From positions 122,501-186,500 of the forward strand of contig NW_017891402.1 in the NCBI RefSeq assembly GCF_001540865.1: DNA of 64,000 nucleotides. Direction: 5' to 3'. The DNA is from Ananas comosus (Eukaryota; Streptophyta; Magnoliopsida; Poales; Bromeliaceae). Within the stretch, counting starts at the first letter, position 1, and the number at the start of each line of letters is the position of its first letter. The translations under genes were made by a program, and so were the position numbers. Below the pieces are notes generated by a model. It ran no database searches. It was not told the DNA's origin and saw only the letters and a program-made list of their open reading frames with translations. Below, piece by piece: positions 57,937-64,000 of this stretch.

Positions 57937-60900
57937 CTTACTCTATCCAGTAGCGAGGTTTCAACGAGTTCTTTGTACGCGGGCCAGTGCCGATAGCCTC
58001 TTCAAAAAGCCGGAAGAAAGTATGTACGAGCATCAGCGAGCAACCCAGGCAGAAAGCCCCTGTTCCCCATGGAATGGAAAGGTTCGATAACAACTTCAAA
58101 GAGAGAGTAAGGGCGGATCCTCAAATCCGTTCTATTCGTAGTGTACCCTTTTTCCCTTATAGGGTGTGTTAAGCAGGGGGATAGGTTGTTTTTTCCAGGA
58201 TTGGCTTAAAGCCCTAAACGTATCAAGACAAGATGGAATGGAAGCTCAGCTACTCTTCCTCTTTTGCCTATCCAGTACGGGCTTATTTCGTTAGGGCTTT
58301 CTTTTCTTTCCAGAGTTCGCAGGTATATGTTAGGTTTAAAAAAAAAAGGTAGGTTGGGGACCAGAAAGAGTGCGATAGTCCCGTTTTCCCAGTTTTAGTT
58401 CTAGTTCTTTACTTTCAAATGGTCGATGTAAATTTAGGAAACCTATTGGCATGTGTTAAGCAGGGGGACAGTTTCAACCCCTATCTATCACATAGAATGT
58501 TGCATCCAAACCTCTTTGCCAAGTGCCTTAGAAAAGCAAGTCTCAGTTTCAGTGGGGAAGCAAGACAGCCCGTACTCAATTATCCTTTAAAGTCAAGCAC
58601 CTGTGAAAGTGAGACTTTATCGGTTTCTTCCTTATGCTCTTAGAACCTAAAGCAAGGTTTTGATTACATTGAAAAGAGTCTTTTCCTTTTCCAGGCCTAA
58701 GGCTTTTGCTTTTCTTTTTTTCTTTTCAAGGCAGTTTCTTGCCATCCTGTGGTTTTCCAGTCGCAAAGGGTGAAGCAAGACATTTTCTTTTGCCATATTT
58801 ATTTCTTTTTCTTTACAGCTTGTCAGTTCTTAGGCAGAACTTCTTTAGTAAGAATGAATAATGCTTTCTCGATACTCGATAAGAGGAAGGGCTGACCTGA
58901 ACACCCTACTCTATCTACTAATTCATAATGTGGTTCAGACGTTTTATAATACCTTTATATCAGTGGTCCACTTTCATCCAGCTTGAAATATACATCCAAA
59001 CCTTGGAATGGAAGTCTCGCATGCTTTTGGAAGTTCCCTACTCCAGTCTAGTTCAATAGTGAACATGGACGAAAAGGGTATAAAAAGGTGTCTTCGAAAA
59101 TGAAAGTGTCCCGTTCTACATAGGCCTTTAAAAACACTTCCTTATATAAACTAAGGCCCGCTCAATATCAAGAAGCGTTTGACCCCTTTCAGGTCATTCA
59201 CTATAACTTGCACGAGGTATCACAGTGGGGCCTTTATTCTGTCTTTTGGCTAGGTTATTGGGTCCGTTCGAGCCTCTTGGAAATGTCATCCCCGCCTCTC
59301 GTCTAACTCGAGTTGCTCCGCTCCTTTGGCAGTGAAAGTAGCTCGGTTACATAAGTAAAGTAGGAGCTGATGAAATCAAAGAGTAAGGGGATGGAAAATG
59401 AAGGACCAGTCAAGCCAGTTTCTATGCCAGAGTTATTTGACAACAAAACCAGTTCTGATACAGAATCCAGCGTTAGGGCTTTATGCTTATTTCAGGCTTG
59501 CACCATGCCTTCCCGGCCACCATCAAGTCAAGCACCAGTGATTTGTCTTGATAAAGTACAGGGAAAGCCAGCAAGTGATAGTTATCGCGCAAGAAAGTCG
59601 TCCCCCCCCAAAGCCTCCTCTTCCGAAAGCCAGGGCCCGATAGAAGTTATTTCTCTGTAAACCCATATCCTTTCAAGTCTTTCCTTTCAGTTTGTCCTGC
59701 AGAGTATGTCTTTCCCGTTTCGACTATGCCCTCTTTCAAGGCTCAATCAAGGCAGGGGCAACGTGTGAATTTCAACTTTCTCGACAGAGAGTAAGGTTCG
59801 ATGCGCATAAATTGTTCGTTAAAAATAAGGCTTGAAACGATTAATAAAGAAAGGTCTCGACTTATTGGGGAGAGTGACATACTTGGAAGGATAAGGAAAG
59901 GTTTCACAGCAAATGTACTTTGAAGCAGTTTTTCATCAGTTGCCTTTCCAGCTCTAGTCATAAAGACAATTATATACGGGAATGCAGTTGAAGCCAGTAG
60001 GAAGCCGGGGGTTAATAAATCCTACTTTTAACGAGTTGGAAGATAGCCTCCCAGACCTAGCCCAACCAGTTCCTATAGTAGTAAGCCTGTCCTTTTCCTT
60101 GCCTCTTTCGGGCTTCTACTTTTTCTACTCTTGAAAGCAAGCGAGTGAAATGAAATTACGCGTGCGAGCTACAATTATTACTAGATGTAGCTAATAGAGG
60201 CGAGTTTTTTCGGCGAGTAAGAAAGCAGAGCGAATTAGCTTGTAGTTGAGGAAGTTAGTCTTTGTTAAAAGCTAGTTAGATAAGCCAGTCTGCCCATGCA
60301 AGCAAGCGCGTAGTAAGCTAGGTCTTACATCAGTTCTCTTGCCGTCTTGGCTCGTATGATAGAGCAAGTAGGCCTCGGTTTAGATACATGGCTCGGTGAA
60401 AACAGGTTGGGCAGAGAATCAAGCTGCGGCAGGGAATGGACAAGAAACGAAAAGTATAAGCTAGTCTGTCATAAAGTATGTGGGGGAATCCTATAGTTAG
60501 TTCGAAACCTTGAAACCGGGAAAGCCCAGCCATAGTCAAAAGTCGTTTGTCTGAAAGGAAAGCACCAGTTAGATCAAGTGATGACCAATAAGAATAAGAT
60601 GAGTTTTCTAGCTTGCCAGTGCCAATGCCCAAAGATCGCCTATGCCCGATAGTCTTGAAGGGAAAAAAAGAACCTGGTCTTCAAGTCCTGTCATTACGGG
60701 ACCAATGAAAGTGGGCAGATTTGGAAACTAAGGTCAGATCCGTCAGTCGGGATGTAAAAATGCTTTCTCGATAGAGTTTGGGGTTTAGCTTGCTCAACTA
60801 GAGGTGGATCTAACTTCTTCAATAGAGGAAGGGGTCAGTGACAGTTCCAGTTTCCCGCTATCAAGCGATAGTCTCTCAAAGAAGTGTCATCGAAATGTTC

Positions 60901-62576
60901 AGTAGTTCCTTTGGCCTTCAAACGCAAAAGGCGTCAAAGATAATGAAAAGGGCGATAACGGTTCTTTAAGAAGGATTGAACAAGGCTTTTTTGGACCCCG
61001 TACACGTATCAATATGGAATGGCCCGACCCCGAGAAAGTGCCTAGCCGACGTCTCCTTCGCCTGTGATCATGCCAGTTGTTCCCACGTCCCGATAGCCTC
61101 TTCCGAAAGTGAGATAAGTGCGATACGCTGGATCCCTAACGCCCGTGCCAGTGAACGTAAAAACTGTAGCTGTGGAAGGGAAAAAGTTCTAGTGGAAGCC
61201 ATTAGAAGAGAGTCCCGTTTAACCCCTCTAGATCACAAGTAGGGACATCCCGCTAAAGGTCTAAGCCCGGAAAAGGAAAACCCGATCTTCTACAAAGTCA
61301 TTCAAATAAGGAATATGCGCTATTCCCTCCTGCAATCTATTGATTGTTTTTCTTCTGGCCTCCAACCCCCAAAAGATATGGACCGAGCCTTCCTTCCTGG
61401 CAAGAAAGCGATCCTGTCATCAAGTCAAGGGGCGTAGTGCAACATGATTAGTTTACGATAATAGGGGTTGAAGACAGTTTCAAGCAAGATTAGTAAAAAA
61501 ACCTTTCCGGTCTGAAAGTCTCTACAAGGGCAGATGCGATGAGCCCATACTGGGTAGCCTTATTATATACTCCGCTCGGTGAAAGTTCCAGTGCTTGAGT
61601 CTGGTTTGAAAAGTTCCAATACAAAACAAGAAAAGAAGTTATCCCGATTTCCTGTGCCCTACCCTCACTCAGTCTTTATAGTTTCCTACATCTCCCCTTT
61701 TTATAAAGTAGCGAGTGCCAAAGAGAGTCCCTGAGATGATAGTCCCTAAGTTTCTATGCCTGTTGAAAGCAAGCCCCATACCCGGAAAGAAAGGGTATTT
61801 TTCAAGTCAGCTAGATTACCAGTACTTTCTTTTACCTTCAACTAGTCTTTTCCCGAGAGTGATCAAGGAAGGGTCGATTTGTGTCATATTCTATTCATTG
61901 GAACACTAAGAAAGCAGAAAAGCCCTATTTTCAAGCTACGACCTAACACTTCTGGCCGGGGTCAAAAACCCTCGTATAAATGGTTGAAATACTAAAAACT
62001 CATCGACCCTCGCGAAAGTGGAAAGAGCTCGAAAGCCAGGGAGAGTTTCACCTGCACCCGAAGCTACGAAGGAAAGGAGTTCCATACGATAGCAGTTGAA
62101 GCGAGTGGAATACTCGGTTTGGATGGATATTGAAACGAAACGGTCTTTTTCTTTTCTCAAATATGAATTGGCAAACAAAGAAAGCGGTAGTCCTGTAAGC
62201 CGGTCACCGGTAGCCCAAGACCCGTCTATTATAACTAACTTAAGAAGAAAGCTAGCACTCTTTTATTGCGGGGAATTTCCTCTTGGTGTTTGGTCAAAGG
62301 GTCGATGCAACAATTAGATGTGTTAGTTAAATAGGGGTTGAAATGATGATACTTTACTCTTTCGTTTCGGGTCATGAAAAGTTTTAATGTATATTGAAAT
62401 GTGACCCACGCCCGGTTATCCACTTGAATGAAAACATGCCTTCGCTCAAGCTCAAGTCTCAGTGCGAAAAGACGCCAAGGCTCAAGACGAAATAAGAAAT
62501 GCCCCCTACTTTCCTAACCTTCGGAGAGAAAGTCTTCGTTATCACGCCTTTTAGTAGTAAGCCAAGATTGAAGTCA

Positions 62577-62633
62577 GATATTATTGGACCCATCGAACCA
62601 TCGTCTTCTAAGGGGCACAGGTTCATCCTTGCA
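62577..62633 (+). mobile_element. Ty3/gypsy integrase shard (19 codons)
   Basis: The plus strand reads DIIGPIEPSSSKGHRFILA and then a stop. This is the hallmark stretch at the start of the integrase catalytic core of plant gypsy elements, where the usual text is D(V/I)IGPI.P.SSKGH.FIL followed by a catalytic aspartate that is lost here. Only this small piece is recognisable; flanking sequence is spacer. Confidence 0.65.
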
Positions 62634-64000
62634 TAGACTTTATACGCAATTTCTGGCTTTCCCTTCTTCTTGCATTTATCCCGGTGGTAACATATTCAGA
62701 TAATCAAATGTGATAACAGCTACCATTTACACAGTAAGGTAACAGCCATCTCTCTTCTTATACCCCTCCCCTGTAAGATATACACTACGGTCGTAGGACG
62801 AGGGCCTTCCTCTGCTCTGGTTCTCCTCCGGTATATGTATGGAGCCGACTTACTTTGGACAGGAAAAGGAGGTGAACTTGTTTGTATGGTATTTTCTTTT
62901 CTTGAGAAGTGAAAAGAAGGATTATATTGAAGTGTGAGGCCGAAGGTTAGGCCCGTAGTGAAGTGAGGGAGGGACGACCGAACAACCACGAAGGGTAAAA
63001 CCAATCATATCCTTTCAAGCGGGACGGGGGGCAGGAAAATCGAAATACTCTTTTGTACAGGAATAGGCCCAGAGGGTAAGATATTAGACGGTACGAAATA
63101 GGGGAAGAATCATTCACTTTCTCATCAATCTATAGGGCTTCATATTTATGCGAGTGAGGCTCTAAAATGAAAATAAGAGATAGATTGCTTTGCCTGGTAT
63201 AGATTTGTTCTCTGTCCTTTCTCGCGAAAAAGGGGTCCAATACAATAGAGTAGCCCCAAAACCTCCCGAGTCTTTAGTATTTACCCTTCCTAAGGAGCTA
63301 AGAAGCTAACTCCCGATCTCTCGCTTAAGGATCATAGAAGGACCACTGGAAAGACCATTTCCAGGCCAGTTTCTTTGAAAGCCTTACAGGAAAGAAAGAA
63401 TCAATCCTTCAAGTTCTGGTATAGTGATAAGGTCTTTCCGTGTCGTGCCACCAGGCTACTAAGTTTCCTTACTGCCCATTGCTAGGCTAATCCGATGCAT
63501 TTCTGCGCTTATCTTGGATGGGGTAGGTCAGAACTAAGAGCTATTGAGTGAGTTTCATTCCCTGGAGATTGAATTGGAGTGTAAGTTCCGAGTGATCCAA
63601 TTTATGTCCTAAGAGCATCTCGTTCGATTCCTTCTGGAAGGAAGTCTGTTGGAGTATTTCTCCTTTCAAACGCAGGAAGGACAGATTACTTGATAGCAGC
63701 CTTAGCCTAACCTAAACGGATAAGAAAGGGGGTAGGATTAGCATTTTGAGTAGCATCCCCGTTCTGAATAGTTCATGCAGTCAATCTTCTGTTTTCTTAG
63801 GCGGGAGCATAGTAATAAGAGTGGGCGAAAGCATATTCCATTAGATACTCATCCGCTAGGTCAGCAAGTGGGAGTTGCCGTCCTAAGGTCTTCCTTGGGT
63901 TTTGAGTTGCAGTGGTAAGCTAACCCAATCCAGTTTCAGTCTTTGGGCTTCCTTCTGTCTTTGATTCTCCTGCTATTGGGATTGTGTTTACTTCTTTTAT

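Larger units (their letters stand above)
57060..64000. other. Long gene-free spacer rich in short degenerate dispersed words
   Basis: No mitochondrial, plastid or RNA gene is recognised. The text is made largely of variations on a few short words: ccagtttc (57823, 63930 and near 59413, 60848 and 63368), agcaccagt (near 59528 and 60563), catcaagtcaag (near 59520 and 61415), gatagcctcttc (near 57992 and 61093), plus many gaaagtg/gaaagcc units. This suggests expansion by short repeats. All open frames are under 105 codons and lack motifs. A gypsy integrase shard at 62577-62633 is listed separately. Confidence 0.5.

Overview
This window is angiosperm mitochondrial DNA. The native mitochondrial genes are the N-terminal half of matR (reading off the left edge), the intron-containing rps3 overlapping rpl16, and the last two exons (d and e) of nad5 with their group II intron. 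Long non-coding spacers, plastid-derived DNA, nuclear retrotransposon debris and a mitovirus-like remnant surround them. This mixture suggests a large, recombining seed-plant mitogenome, probably a eudicot; the species cannot be fixed from the sequence.

Layout. 1-968 (minus) is matR, followed by its host intron arm. 1.5-3.4 kb holds an unassigned acidic-tail reading frame, a 34-bp perfect palindrome, and a decayed mitovirus RdRp on the minus strand. 4.3-9.2 kb is a mosaic of plastid DNA: the rpl14-rps8-infA-rpl36-rps11-rpoA ribosomal cluster, then atpF, then a shard that looks like clpP. All are broken except a short infA frame. This block replaces the 5' part of rps19, whose last codons lie 14 bp before rps3. 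9.4-13.3 kb is the functional rps3-rpl16 unit. 14.8-16.9 kb is a deleted Ty1/copia element and 22.6-23.1 kb a second copia gag shard. From 17 to 30.6 kb I recognise nothing else.

30.7-32.5 kb carries nad5 exons d and e. The earlier exons are not recognised here, and exon d is preceded by the 3' half of an intron that is trans-spliced in flowering plants. 34.3-37.75 kb is a broken LINE (ORF1, endonuclease, reverse transcriptase). It is followed directly by a second plastid insert (petB-petD, 38.0-40.5 kb, both pseudogenes). 41.4 kb has a detached copy of the last ~17 codons of nad1. 41.9-49.9 kb is a graveyard of nuclear transposon pieces (gypsy gag and protease, coiled-coil ORF, gypsy protease and RT) enclosing a second rps19 fragment. 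50-64 kb holds small TE shards, unassigned reading frames and a spacer rich in short degenerate repeated words.

Functionally, rps3 and rpl16 supply small- and large-subunit ribosomal proteins, nad5 and nad1 are complex I subunits, and matR is the intron maturase that supports splicing of such mitochondrial group II introns. Everything else looks like acquired or decaying sequence. Gene names come from recognising encoded protein motifs, not from a database search. Comparisons with intact plastid or mitochondrial homologues are from memory of those families.
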